Assembly: GCF_022201045.2 (NCBI RefSeq)
Contig: NC_068559.1
Location: 28,403,501-28,467,500, forward strand
Length of the DNA: 64,000 nucleotides
Direction of reading: 5' to 3'
Source: Citrus sinensis
Lineage: Eukaryota; Streptophyta; Magnoliopsida; Sapindales; Rutaceae
Position 1 is the first letter of the stretch. Each line of letters starts with the position of its first letter. Positions 46,576 to 59,480 of the stretch are shown one piece after another. The translations under genes were made by a program, and so were the position numbers. The notes beneath the pieces are model-generated. The model worked only from the letters and a program-made list of their open reading frames with translations. It was not told where the DNA came from and did no database searches.

Positions 46576-49500
46576 GAATTACTTCAAGTTTCAGCAAATT
46601 TTTCTTCAGTTTCTTTTTCGTCTGCTAAAAGAAAAGACGAGGTTTCATTCGAACAAAACAATAATGGACGTGCATAATCATAGCGCAGATCAGGGAGGCT
46701 TGTTGATAACCTTCTTTTTCTTTTTTTATGTTAAACTAATTAGTTAGTATAATCTTGTTTCCAACGGAACGTGTACAGGATACTGTTGTTCTTATTCTTT
46801 TGTTTCGGGCCGTTCAATTTTTGTGAGGTGATCGTGGGTGGTTGACCATTGACCTAGCTGTGTGCTTCCTACGAACCTTCAATTCGGGCACTAAGTTTAT
46901 GATGCATCCAAGAGGTTTAATAATTTAATATTGCTCCCACTTTCATATTAGTTTTTAAATAAATAAATAAACACATCGTATAATATTATTTTTTATTATA
47001 AAAGTGACATAATACTTTTAATATATTTTAAAATTCCTTCAAATCGGGTATGCGATGGCCGATCAGTCGTCGCGTGATCACTCGTAATGTAAGGCTGTGG
47101 ATATTTAAAAGGGCCCAGATTAAGGCCCACTGACTCATGATCTAAGCCCAATAAGGAATGTGGGTTGCCTTAAAAGTAAAAAAATGTGTTTTCATGAATA
47201 AATCAAATCAACACTCTAATTTGAGAAAGGTTTGATTTTTTTTTAATTTTTTTCCTTTTTAATATCGGTTATGGATCAAGTTGGTGCATTTGATTTGGCA
47301 TCCAACTTGGGGTTTTGTTTCATTACTTTACAGCTTAGGGATGATTCCGCGTACCGTGACAACGATGTATTATTAATAGATCGACTTTATGAAAACAATG
47401 ATGATGGTGACTCGCTAAAAAAATGATTATCATTACATAATAAATGTTTGTCCAGTTAGCAGATTTAACTGATTTGCGGCTATGTATAGGTGTCTAAGTG
47501 GATGAGTAGATTGTTGGTATTATTTGTTGAGCAATCGTAATTGTTACATAACATTTGTTCTTTTTTTCTTTTTTCCTTTTTCTCCTAAAACAAAGCAATC
47601 TAGCGGAGGAAATTGAATATAACCACAACAGTAATAAGAAAATTGTCTATGTATTTTTTTAAATTTATTGCGGCATGAGATGAAGTTTGAAATTAGGATT
47701 CTCTTCAAATTCTATATGCTTAAGAAAATTATCAACTTATTTAAGAATAATTAAAAAGTTATAACCTGAAAGATTTAAAACCCCAGAGTTTATGATGTAA
47801 ATTATAGTAATAACTTTTTAAAAAATATTATTAACTCTAAACACACCATTTGGGAGGGGTAAAGAGCCTTAACTGTGACTACACCCCGAATCTGAATTAG
47901 TCGGGGCTCAATGCGGTCGCCGGAAATCGGATGGTTTAAACCAAAAAAAAAAATATATATTATTAACTCATCCACTCATTAAAGATTGAACTTCGAACCC
48001 AGGACATGAGCGTTAAAAAAATTATCTTTTATCATTAAAATGTGACCTTAACTTCAACTTATTTAATTTAATTTTTTTTTATAAAGATGAAAGGGTGGTT
48101 AACTTTCCATCTCTCAATGTTCGAATTTGAATAATCATTCAAATGAAACTACTTGAAAGCACTCTTTATATACCTTTAGGGCAATGCAAATTATGTTGAT
48201 GCTCGTTCTATTTTAACTTTACGTATGTTTTGATTTTTAGCAGCCACGAATATTAAGCTTTAAAAGATTAAATTTGGTGAAAGCAATAGAGAAAAGAGGA
48301 AAAATCACAGATGCATCGACCTAATGTCCACCGTCCCTAGTGGACTGAGCTTTTTTAGCAATCATGAGTGGCCTACGCATATCATCATGCAACTTGATAT
48401 TTTTACTTTATTTAAAGTCAGCTTGCACTTCTATTGAAGCCATTCACTGAATTCTAATGGGATTTAAATCTTTCAGAGAGGAAATAATTCATATCTTTGC
48501 CACCAGCACCAATATTAAATTGATTTTCGGCCATGCATGTTAGTTTTTTTTTTTTTTTTTCTCATTTTGCTGCTCGAACTTTAATTTGAAAAAAAAATCC
48601 AACATTCAGCGATTCCAAAGTCCAAACCAACGGTGAACACGTGGGCATCTGGATGAATTAGAATCAATCCAAAGTGGCAAAATTCCGTGTACGTGAAACC
48701 ACGAAAAGTTTATATGGGTTAGAAAAAAAAAAAATAAGCCTAATGTTTTTCTTTATATTTCCAAAATAGAAACATGGAATCCTTTTTATTAGATTTTTTT
48801 TATTTTAATGACATCAAATACTGTATATCGCAACACTTTATTATTTTAATTTTATGTGAGTGTGAGATTGATCTCACCAATGGATTAATAGAGGAAAAAT
48901 GATAAGTTACAACCTTTTCTTACAAAAATTATGCGGCCTCATTACTATATTATTGTTCATGTGAGAGAAGTAAGTTACATGTGGTTGGAACTTGGATCCT
49001 TAATAGAGAAGCCGCAAGTGTAGCGATTGGGCACGCAACATCAAATTAAAAGGAAATTTGTATTGTGTATTATCCCTTAAGCATTAAAAGCGTAGCTGAA
49101 TGTTGTGATATGCGTCCCTTTCCAAAATGGAAGGGTGTGGTGTGGCTGCCTCGTAGTGATTTCCAAAGTGTGAATGCTATGAAATTTATGTTTGACTGTT
49201 CATGGTCGAGGGATTTTTTTTTTTTTATATATAAAAGTGAGTTTGATATGCTATTAATTTAATTTGTAAAATTTATTATTACAAGATAATTTTCAAATGA
49301 GCGAAAACAATTTATCCAAATTCCATGAAATAGAACGACAAGAAACGGAATTTATCAAGGTTCTGGAATCTTTCAAATTTGCCCGTTTTCTTGTTAAAAA
49401 AGAATCTGAAACACTCCCAGACAGTGTGTGCATTGTATGTGCTTTTGGTTTTGGATTGTTGTCGGTGGCGTGTTATCAACTGAAACGTCATGGCACATTG

Positions 49501-50504
49501 TTTAGCAGTCCAAAAAAAATTTAACGGACAAATGTGGCAGAACAAAAATGACCCACTTGATGATTTTATTCACGTAAATTTTTTGGTGGGCTGAGTTTGC
49601 TGGGAATATAATGATATGGGATCTAATCTAACCAAAATGGTTAATGAATAAAATTACCATAATCTTTAATATATTTGATTTAGTAAATCCCTAAGAAGAA
49701 TCTTTAAAAAGGGGGAGCACGTGTTGGGTTCAATTATACAGAAACTTTTGATCTCTTTCTGCTTTTGTTGTGACATAATTCCAATTTGGGGGATCCATTT
49801 GGCAAATTCGGCTCTCAAATTCCAAAATATGAAAGCAACCCTATTGAGAAATTACATTGCATTTACCTAACATGACTGAAGAATAAAAAAAAAACTTATC
49901 ATTAATTATGTGAAACTTTTATTGATAATTAGGGATTAAGCTCAGAGCTAAGGCAGTTTTGTAAGAAATGGACCAAATGCCTCGAGTGTTCCGCCAGTCC
50001 CGCCAATTGACACGTACACGGTTTTCCTTTTTACAACGTTATTATCGTTTAAAAAATTATCAGTTAGTAGTAAATGCTCGGGTGTTTTACTTTGATGGGA
50101 TAGAAATTTAAGGGAAAAAAATATTTAAGCTTGAGAAAATCAAGAAAGAAAGTTTCTATTTTTATTATTATGGTCAAACTTTGTAGATTGTTATAAAGAC
50201 TGTATGTAAAACAGTGTCCTAACGAAGCCGAAGACACAGCCGGCTTTCTGCGTTCGCTCACAAACTCTTACCCTTTATCAGCTTAAAGTTATTTTTATTT
50301 CCTTCTGTTCTTGTTGGATTCATTTGCTTTGTGCTAAGTGGATATATCGTGAAGGTGGTTTGTACCCAGATGGGATTGTTGTTTGGAATATTAACTGTTG
50401 TCTGAGTGTGAGAAAAAAAATCTGCTTTTTTTTTTTTATAAGGATTTGAAAGATTTGATTTTTATTTTTTTTCCCTTTTTGTGTGGCGGGTTTGATTTCG
50501 GGAG
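46576..50504. other. intergenic, promoters of EXO70 and PBS1
   Basis: EXO70 and PBS1 are divergently transcribed from this roughly 3.9-kb region. GGCCCA motifs cluster at 47120-47160. 47860-48060 is SINE-like. A 75-codon frame at 49297-49521 (+) has no recognisable family. PBS1's leader probably starts near 50200-50260. Confidence 0.45.
47860..48060 (-). mobile_element. possible SINE-like fragment
   Basis: On the minus strand GGGTTCGAAGTTC (around 47990-48003) resembles a pol III B box, followed downstream by CCGATTTCCGGCGACCGC and CCCCGACTAATTCAGATTCG, a pattern common in the 3' half of plant tRNA-derived SINEs. The A box is poor, so this is tentative. Confidence 0.35.
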
Positions 50505-53500
50505 ATGGGTTGTTTTCCTTGTTTTGATTCGAGGGAAGATGAGAAGTTGAATCCAGAGAAAGAACCCGATGATCAAAAGCAAGGACAACCAACGGTCTCC
50601 AATAACATTTCCAGATTGCCTTCTGGTAAGTTTTATTCATTTGCTTTATTAATTAATTTATTTTTCTGTATTTTGTTCTTATTATTGTGTTTTTAGTTAT
50701 GGAATAAATTGATCGGATCTGAGTATCTCTGATTTGTTACTGATCTTAGTGCTTTATTCAATTTGCTTATTTGGTTTTTCACTGTATCATCAATAATCAT
50801 GGTTAGATTTTGGAGATAGTATCATTCTCGTACTTTTTGGATTATTAGTCCGTTGGTTCTTTTGATAAAGTATTAATTGATTAATGAGATCTCCTAACGA
50901 ATTTGATAAATTGGGTTGATCTGATTAGTAATTGAGCTATTGAAAGACAAATTATATGTGTTTAAAGTTTAATTTAGTAAGTAGAAAATTCCAGTTTTTG
51001 TGAAATTATCTTGTAACTAACTATGATTGGACAAATGGTAGTGAAAGTGTATCGTCATCACTCCATGAATTGGGTCATGCTCTTATGGGATCACTGCACT
51101 TTCTTCTTTTTACCGTTGTGGTAGAATTTATGTTCTTGTTAGTCTTTTACAATTTAAGGGGTTAATATTTGTCCTCGGATTGCTTAGTGTTGATAAGACA
51201 ATAAATACAGATCCGTTATTCTCTGTTTTGGTTGACTTGTAGGAAGAGACAGACTTAGATCAAGAAGTAATGGAGTCTCGAAAAGGGAATTGCACCTTCC
51301 CAAAGATGGGGCTGGTGTCAATATTGCTGCTCAAACATTTACATTTCGTGAGCTTGCTGCTGCAACAAAGAATTTTAGACCAGAGAGTTTCATAGGGGAA
51401 GGAGGATTTGGACGTGTGTACAAGGGGTGGCTTGAGAGCACTGGTCAGGTAAATTCTCCTATGTTTGGTTTACTTTAACTTTGAAAATTCTGATTTGGAT
51501 GTTACAAGCAAAATAAACAATCTTGGAATCATACTTATCCCGATACAGAAAGGGGATGAGTAAGAATTTCTAAGTTGAACCTGTTATGATGATTGTAGCA
51601 ATTTGAGGCAAAGTCCTTGGGCAGTGGAATGGATCCCAATAATTTTCCAGTACCTATTGTAATAATGAATTGGGGTTTATTTCCCCCCCCCCCCCCCCAA
51701 AAAAAAAAAGAACTAGGGTTTATGGTTACTGAATCACAAGGATACATGGTAATTAAATCGCAAAACCGTTGGTGGCATTTATATTATTTTGAAATTTATA
51801 ATCTTCATTTAACAATCATGTAATTCTTGAGCTCATACCTGAGAATCTGTTATTAATACTTAGTAGGCTTACTGTTGTCTGTTATAGTCGATTTCTTAGG
51901 AGAACAGAGCTGTATTATCCATCATTCTGTTAAAAATCTGAATTTTTATTCAGTTCTGCTATTGATTTTATGACAACCTAGCTAAAATTTAGTGTATATT
52001 TGTTTTGTGTTTTCAATGAGGTTGTTATTGCTCCACACATTTGCATTAGCTCCATTAGTTCTCTTGTTTTCAGTTGGAAGAAATGTAAAACCATATGTAG
52101 CCTAACCATGCATTTTGTTAGACAAATTACTTCTTTGTTTGTCTTTTTGGGGGAAAAAAAAAGTAACCGATCAAATTAAACATAGCAAATCATACTAATT
52201 TCAACTAGATATTGATAATTGTGGGACAAATTGTAGTGAGAAATTTCAGTAACATGCCTCAGTTGTTTCTGTAGCTTCTTTTTTTGTTTGAAAAGTTTTT
52301 GATTTCTTGTAACTGTTCTTGCCTTCTGCAGGTCGTTGCTGTCAAGCAATTGGATAGAAATGGCCTTCAGGGTAATAGGGAGTTTCTTGTGGAGGTCCTC
52401 ATGCTTAGCCTTCTTCATCACTCTAACCTAGTGAACTTGATTGGATATTGTGCTGATGGGGACCAACGGCTTCTTGTCTACGAATTTATGCCTTTGGGAT
52501 CCTTGGAAGATCACCTTCATGGTAAGTTTGTGTCGCATCTACCCCCCCCAACCCTAAAAAAGATAAAAAATAAAAATCAGAAGTCCTTTTACTAGCCTGT
52601 TTGAGATGTTCAAGGGAATATTATGCCTGTGAAGCTGAGAAGGTGACAAAAAAAAAAAAAAATTGCTTCATACTTGTCCTTTCTATGTTGGGCTAATTCT
52701 TGTCCTTTGTGGGTTTATAGAATGCTTAGTTTTCAGAGCTATTCTTAATTCTAATTTTAGCTATTTTGAGATCCTTCTTTTATTGTTCCAAATCTGAAGA
52801 TAAATTTTTAGTTCCCTTATTTTAGTAATCAAAGCTTTATTTTTTCATCTCATTACTTATGCTTTTAGGTGCTTTGGAGATGAATTGTATTAACCTGTTT
52901 GCTGCAGATGTTCTCTACATGCTGTAGTATAGAGAAAAGTAGAATTTGGTTTTGCAAAAGTTGGTACCAGTATCGGTGGTTATAACTAGAAGCAAGTTGG
53001 ATACTGAGATTTAATAAATCAATTTTTATTTTTTTTGGTGGGGGGGTGGAGGGATAGCCAATTAGGAAGATGTTTTAATCTTGTTGATCACTTGCGTGCT
53101 GCCTGATGCCACGTGCTTTGAATTTTTAGCATTATGCTTCAAATGTAGATGGATGAGTGATCATAAGAGTTGAAAAGCAAAAAGATAAACTTGATAGCAT
53201 TTTACATGTTTTTAATGAAACTGTGCAAAGTTATTGCGCACAAATGTAGCAATAAATTTAGTTTTATGTTCATGAACATATTCATTCTTTTTGGCCCTTT
53301 CACCCAAGCAGGTTATGTATTGAATATAAGTTTATTGACAAATTTGTTGATTGTTCCTGTTTAGATTTACCACCTGATAAGGAAGCACTTGATTGGAACA
53401 CAAGAATGAAGATTGCAGCTGGTGCTGCCAAAGGTTTGGAATACCTCCATGATAAAGCAAACCCTCCAGTTATCTATAGGGACTTTAAGTCATCCAACAT

Positions 53501-54362
53501 ATTACTAGAAGAAGGATTTCATCCTAAGCTTTCTGATTTTGGGCTTGCAAAGCTTGGTCCAGTGGGAGACAAGTCACATGTGTCCACTAGGGTTATGGGC
53601 ACATATGGTTATTGTGCTCCTGAATATGCCATGACTGGACAATTGACTGTGAAATCTGACGTCTATAGTTTTGGGGTAGTCTTTTTAGAGCTGATTACTG
53701 GACGAAAAGCCATTGACAGTACCCGACCACATGGAGAACAGAACCTTGTCACATGGGTAATATATTTATAAACATTTATTTCAAGTGCAGTTTACTTTAC
53801 TGTTTTGCTAATTGCTATTTCTTTAATTTGTTCAGAAAAAAGGCTGTCTTTTATTGTTAATGATAAGATTGATATTGGTGGTTTCATGCATATACAGGCA
53901 CGTCCATTGTTCAATGACCGTAGAAAATTTTCAAAACTAGCAGATCCACGACTTGAGGGGCGGTATCCAATAAGGGGTCTCTACCAAGCGCTGGCTGTGG
54001 CATCAATGTGCATCCAAGAACAGGCTGCCACACGTCCTCTAATTGGAGACGTGGTCACTGCCCTCTCTTATTTGGCAAACCAGACCTATGATCCTAATAG
54101 CCATAGAGGTGCTGGAGATAAGGATGACAGAAGAAACAGGGATGGAGCAAGGATATTTAAGAATGATGAGGGAGGAGGATCTGGACGCAGGTGGGACTTA
54201 GAAGGGTCTGAGAAAGAGGACTCCCCGAGAGAAACTGCTAGGATATTGAACCGGGATTTAGAAAGAGAGAGAGCTGTTGCCGAGGCCAAGATGTGGGGAG
54301 AGAACTTGAGAGAAAAAAGACGACAAAGTGCCCAAGGAAGTTTTGATGGCACTAACGGATAG
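50505..54362 (+). CDS. PBS1: PBS1 receptor-like cytoplasmic kinase
   Basis: Five exons: 50505..50625, 51243..51448, 52332..52521, 53365..53756, 53898..54362. Phases close to 457 residues, against 456 in Arabidopsis PBS1. The N-terminus MGCFPCF offers Gly2 for myristoylation and Cys3/Cys6 for palmitoylation, so it acts at the plasma membrane. Kinase motifs are [15 protein letters not shown] (K114), YRDFKSSN (D212), DFG (230-232) and [10 protein letters not shown]. The activation segment has GDKSHVS with K242, the site where Pseudomonas AvrPphB cuts PBS1. The C-terminal tail ([29 protein letters not shown]) is PBS1-specific, which separates it from other PBL kinases. PBS1 acts in pattern-triggered signalling and is guarded by the NLR RPS5 in Arabidopsis. 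The loop SEMPH of Arabidopsis is STRPH here (291-295). Confidence 0.97.
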
Positions 54363-55539
54363 TGCCATTGACCATGCCAGGCACCATTTTCCTCCTCTGG
54401 CTTCAACATGTACAACAATGGACTTGGTGCCAACATGCTTTTAAACTTTTTTCTCTGTTTATCAGTTTTTTTTATTTTACTTTCACTGGGCATAGGAGAA
54501 AAAAAGGATGATGATTATGAAAAAGCACAAATGAAGAGTGTACATTGTCTGTTAGAAGAGCCAAAGGAGAACAAGACGTATTTATAAAATTTTGAGAGTA
54601 AACACGTCTTGCTTCCTCATGTAGTTTCATTTAATCGAAACGTTCTGTTATCTGTACCTTGTACTGTTCTTCAATACAATTTACAAACTAATTGAAAAAT
54701 TCTGTCAATCTGTTGTTCTGCAACTCATCGTTTATGTATGCACGTGTAACTTTCCTACATGTTCTACTGCTGAGGGCCATAGTTCAATGTACACGCACAC
54801 AAGAAATCCAGTGCGAAATTTTTTTGACCAGACCAAATGATATGGTAGTGGTGTTCAACATGAAGTGGGCAATATCATTTACTATGCTACGATGTATATA
54901 TATATATATATATCATAACATGAGCAACGTTGTTTAATTATTTATTATACTACTACTTTATATGTGAATTACTAACATTTAGTTATATTTATAAAGATGG
55001 GATGGTGCAATTTAGATATTTGAAATCAATTTATGTTATATTTATATTCAAATATTCAAATATTACTTATTTAATAAGAGGTACTTATTTATAAAGATGT
55101 GATGGTACAATTCAGATACCTTAATAGGAACAAATCATAGGTCTAATCATTTAACTAGTACATTGACGTTCTAACTGCTTTAGTATCACTATGATTGCTA
55201 ATTTGTTTGCTTGTTCTTTTTGGGCTGTTATTTTCTACTTTCTAATTTTTTTTGTGTTTACTAATTAGGAATAAGAATGAGAATGAGGAAATGTGATTTA
55301 TAAACTTACGTTCTTCTAAAATAAAGAAGAGTAATGAAAATGAAATTTGAGTGAACTCCACAAATTTGAGAATGTGGAATAGGAAACTCATTTCTAAGAG
55401 GAGGTGGGAATGAAAATGGAGAATAAAAATAAGAAGTGGATTAATATTTGTACCTTTCTTGAAAATTAAAAATTTCTTTTTACTTCCATAATAATAATAA
55501 TATAATTATTATTGTTGTTGTTGTTGCTGTCGTTGTTGT

Positions 55540-56534
55540 TAGGGTTGGCAAAAACCAGATCCAGGCCAGGTTTTGACTTGCCTGGGATCAGCCTGGATCG
55601 ATACAATAGATGTCCGTACCCAGGTTTGTGCTCGATTTTTCTACATCCGATCCGGGTCAAGCCCGACACCTCCTGGGCACGAGTTTCTGAATCGAGCTTC
55701 TCTTACCCAGATATGAACCGAAAGAAAAAATGTACCAAACCAATAATTTAAATCTCTAACCTACCTAAATTTATTCAGTCTCAAACCTAAATTCATTCAA
55801 TCTGTATCAAAATATTTAAATTTAGCAGCAATTACATTCAACATTCATAAGTTCAATTCAATAGCACAATAGTCACCAAATAAGCATCCAACATTCATAA
55901 GGTCAATTTAACTTGTGGCTGCCCCCCTTTTCACCATCAGCTTTGTTACTTGAAAATAAATGGAGGGGGGGCCAGGTGGGAAGATTTGTTTCTTGTGCTT
56001 TAAAAAAAAGGATTTGACCAAAAAAAAACCCAAAAGGGAAAGAATAGAAGAAATAAAAAGTGTTACTTTATGAGGGATTGGATGCTGCGAAGCAGAAGAT
56101 TTGTAGAAGGAAAGAATGGCCTGGTTGGGAGTGTTGTTTGGTGATGGTTGCTGGAGGCAAAGAAGGGATGAAGGTTTGACAAATGGCAGCAAGTAATTTT
56201 ATCTTAGATGAAGAAAAGCCATGGCTTGGAGTGTTGGACCAGCAGCCAGCAGCACCACTTATGTTTGCTTAGTTTAGGGATTTTAGGGTTCGTTGGGATT
56301 TTGGCAATGTGTTATACTTATATGTATATTTTTATTTTAACTTATTAAAAAACCAAGCACGGATTCGAATTCCGAGTTTTTCGTCTTCTACCCGAGCCCA
56401 TGCCTGGAAATGTGTGGGTACCAAATTTCAATACCCGGAACTACTTTATTTATATATACGGTCCGAGTTTTGCCGGGACATGATTGGTCGGGTTCGAACA
56501 AGAACTGATCCGGGGGGTTTTATTGCCATTCCTA
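55540..56534. mobile_element. second non-autonomous hAT-like element
   Basis: 995 bp with ends TAGGGTTGGCAAAA and, inverted, TAGGAATGGCAATAA, similar to the termini of the hAT element at 41758. Subterminal regions carry GATCCGGG/CCAGGCCAGG and GAACC-type repeats. The 8 flanking bases (GTTGTTGT and GTTATTTA) agree only partly, and the left flank lies in a GTT microsatellite. No transposase frame remains. Confidence 0.7.
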
Positions 56535-56548
56535 GTTATTTATTGTTA

Positions 56549-56550
<2 letters not shown>

Positions 56551-56579
<29 letters not shown>
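56551..56579. repeat. (AAT)n microsatellite
   Basis: About nine AAT units just downstream of the hAT-like element. Confidence 0.85.
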
Positions 56580-57569
56580 TGTTTGAAAGTAAATTTAGAA
56601 TGATATTTTGGACTAATAAATGAACGTAGTGCAAAATATGCTCGTTTATTGTTCTTTTTTCCTAAATATGACATATAATTCCCTAAAAACATTCTCTCTT
56701 TTCAACCTGATAATGACATCTAGTCCTAAGTTTCTAATTTTTATGCACTCTTTTTACTACTAACTTCCACTTTATAAATATCTCATTTAATGCATACAAA
56801 GGGGTCTCTCTCTCTCTCTCTCACTCCCTCCCTCCCCCATGTCTCGCTTCATCTTTTAGATCATCACTCACTTCACCTTTTTTTGAAAGTCTTGTTTATT
56901 CTCTACCTTAATCATCTTTTCTACCATATTATCACACTTCATACCTTTATTCACCATCTTCATCTTTATCAACACCAGGCATCTCTATATACCTATATAG
57001 TTTGTGTTATTCATCTTGGATAATGTAAAATCTTACTTAACTTTTCATTTATATGGCAGATTGGTGATGATTTACTCATGTGGACGTAAGTCAAATGATG
57101 AACCACGTAAATATTGTGCATTTTTCATTTTTATGTTTATTTTACTATATTTTCAATTTGAGGTCAAAATTATGCCCTTATATTGGCTACCTTAGTCACG
57201 CTAAGTATTATGTGAGACCACTTTAACTATTCCTCTAGTACAGCTGAGCTACTCCTAAATTCTCATTAGCCCATTATATTAACTTATACATGGCTCCACT
57301 GAACTCTCCTTATTTTTCCTCGTATGATCACTTCAACTCACAGTACATATTATTTTAGCTCATCATCTAGTGTACCTCAGCTAAACCATCTGTCGAAAAC
57401 ATCAGAAAAATATACCTAAACCCAAAGTTAGCACAAGCTTCCCTCAAATATAAATTTATTTGTTTGAATCAGATTTGAACTGAATTTAGTGAGAACCACC
57501 CAATTGGTTCGAATTAGATCTTAGCGAAAATTTAGTGAAAACAACAACAATAATTACTATTATCAAAAT

Positions 57570-57670
57570 AATTAATACTTATTATTATTATTATTATGAT
57601 GATGATGATGATGATAGTCCTAATAATAATTGTTATTATTGATATAGTGATTATAATAATAATAATAATG
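57570..57670. repeat. compound (TTA)n/(TGA)n/(AAT)n microsatellites
   Basis: A run of TTA units passes into TGA units (57596-57615), followed 40 bases later by AAT units. This precedes a MULE-like MITE by about 30 bases. Confidence 0.75.
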
Positions 57671-57700
57671 ACAATAATCAATTAACGTCAATTTAGTAAT

Positions 57701-57859
57701 GGGAGCTGCAAAGTTACATTAGTTGTAACTTACATCTCACTAAAAATTAGTTTTCCAGTTTCCACAACCCCTTTGATTGCATGTATACAACAATTAGAGG
57801 TATAAAAAAACTATTTTTTAGGTGGTTGTATGTTACAACTGATGTAACATAGCAAGATC
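57701..57859. mobile_element. short MULE-type MITE
   Basis: 159 bp flanked by a perfect 9-bp direct repeat TTTAGTAAT (57692-57700 and 57860-57868). Terminal inverted repeats of about 45 bases: the left has GTTACATTAGTTGTAACTTA and the inverted right has GTTACATCAGTTGTAACATA. It is non-coding and hairpin-forming. Confidence 0.82.
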
Positions 57860-58648
57860 TTTAGTAATTTGTGATAATCTAGTTTCAATTCTATGATAAA
57901 GTAAATACATCAATGACAATACAATTCTTTTCAATATGAATTTTTATAGCTAAAATAAATAATTTATTTTGATTCTAAAATATTCGGATTTCAATCCCCT
58001 ACAATTGCTGGTTGATAAACGCACAAATTCTCTGCAAATAATTGTTTCCCTATTGACATTGCATGATTGATATGCTTGCAGATATTTTATTTAATATGCT
58101 AGGTTGCCTGAGATGCCACTTGGTAGCTTTATTTCCTTGTCTCTAATGGCTATCCAAGATATGTGTCACTTTCTTACTTACCCTTTTCATATTATTAAAT
58201 TTCAGCATGCATGATTATCAGATTTTCGGTTTGTCAAATACTGTGCCAAGAACAAGACGATTGCAAGATTTCAGACCATCTCTCCTGCTCTGAGGACTGT
58301 ATAATGCCAATGGAAGCAGGAGGATAGAATTACGCGTGTCAGGTAACGAGTGGTGGATCGTTTACGGCTCTCTCTACGTTAAAGCACAATCAAAATGGAC
58401 CGTCCTTGAAATGGGCCATGGCATATCTTAAGTGGACTCTCCTGACTCGCGCATCTTTTCCAGATGCTCAGCCCCTGCCTGAGGTTTTTCGTCGTTTGTG
58501 GCTACCCGCCAAAGAAAAGTGGGTTAAAAAAAAACTCGACACTCCACGTTTCATAATCCACGCGTGCACGTACGCCACACAATTTTTGGTCACCTGTTTC
58601 TCAAGATTCAGGAGCAATCAGCATTGTACTTGTAGGTACAAATTTTTA

Positions 58649-58779
58649 GGGTTTTGCTAAGTTTTATTTCAATAACTTATAACCCATGTAAAATAATGTA
58701 AAACTAGTGACATGGATAGTGGAATCCACTTATTTTTATATGGGTTGTAAATTATTTGAAATGTAACTTAACAATATCC
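58649..58779. mobile_element. short MULE-like MITE
   Basis: 131 bp consisting almost entirely of inverted repeats: the left begins GGGTTTTGCTAAGTTTTATT and the inverted right begins GGATATTGTTAAGTTACATT, with a shared AACCCAT core. The flanks are T-rich and no clear duplication can be called. Confidence 0.62.
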
Positions 58780-59480
58780 TTTTTTTTAATAGTATCGTAT
58801 TATTGTCACATGTATAACATTATTTAATTGATTTTTGTGTATTTCTATTTTTTGTACTTTATTGTCGCATATGTTTATGTAAAAGTTCATTTGTATTGAT
58901 ATTTTGTTCATGATTTTTAGTACGAGTCATCATTTGTTTTTAATTTTTTGACTATTGATCTATTAAATCTAAGTTACTTTAGTAAATATTTAGAGTTTAA
59001 CTTTTACATCAAAATATATTGCTCGACTGTTAAAACTTTCATTTCAAAAGAGTTGTAGTCTAAAAGTCATGGCACTGTTACATCAAACGAAGACGAATCT
59101 ATGTTAATGTAAAATAGAATAGAGAGTAAAGTTGATGTTTACGTATATTATTAATAACCCCTGTCGTCATCTCCAAAAAGAGTGATAATAATATATGATT
59201 GTAAATCTAAAAGAAACTCAACAATTTACAAGGGAGCAAACAGTGACAGTCACTGTATCAGTAACACCATGTTCACTTCATTAATTTAACAAAATTTTAT
59301 TGGGAAAAAAAAACAAAAACAACAACAAGAAATCAACAACAAAAAGAGTAAAGAGTATTTTACGCGACGTCTTTGATTCTTGCAACTTTTGTAATTAACA
59401 TAGAAAACGAAATGACCAAGAAGAGGCGCGCCGCACGGTCATTTTTTGTGTGAAAGGGCTTGATAATAAGTACAAATGAA

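Larger units (their letters stand above)
54363..59480. other. 5-kb intergenic region with DNA transposons
   Basis: No gene supported. 54363 to about 54700 is the PBS1 3' UTR. Two related 40-bp segments containing ATTTATAAAGATG lie at 54989 and 55089. A hAT-like element, two MULE-like MITEs and several trinucleotide repeats follow, listed separately. A TATAAATA at 56773 before a CT-rich stretch (56803-56835) resembles a core promoter, but no coding exon follows. Confidence 0.5.

Noticed and set aside
49297-49521. 75-codon plus-strand frame between EXO70 and PBS1
   Set aside because: No family resemblance, no splice or promoter support, and a similar frame exists on the other strand.
55908-56192. 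94-codon minus-strand frame inside the hAT-like element
   Set aside because: No transposase motif; low-complexity content of a non-autonomous element.
56770-57195. Promoter-like stretch followed by short frames
   Set aside because: TATA and CT-rich sequence is suggestive, but no frame is protein-like and no known miRNA sequence was recognised; without transcripts no gene can be called.
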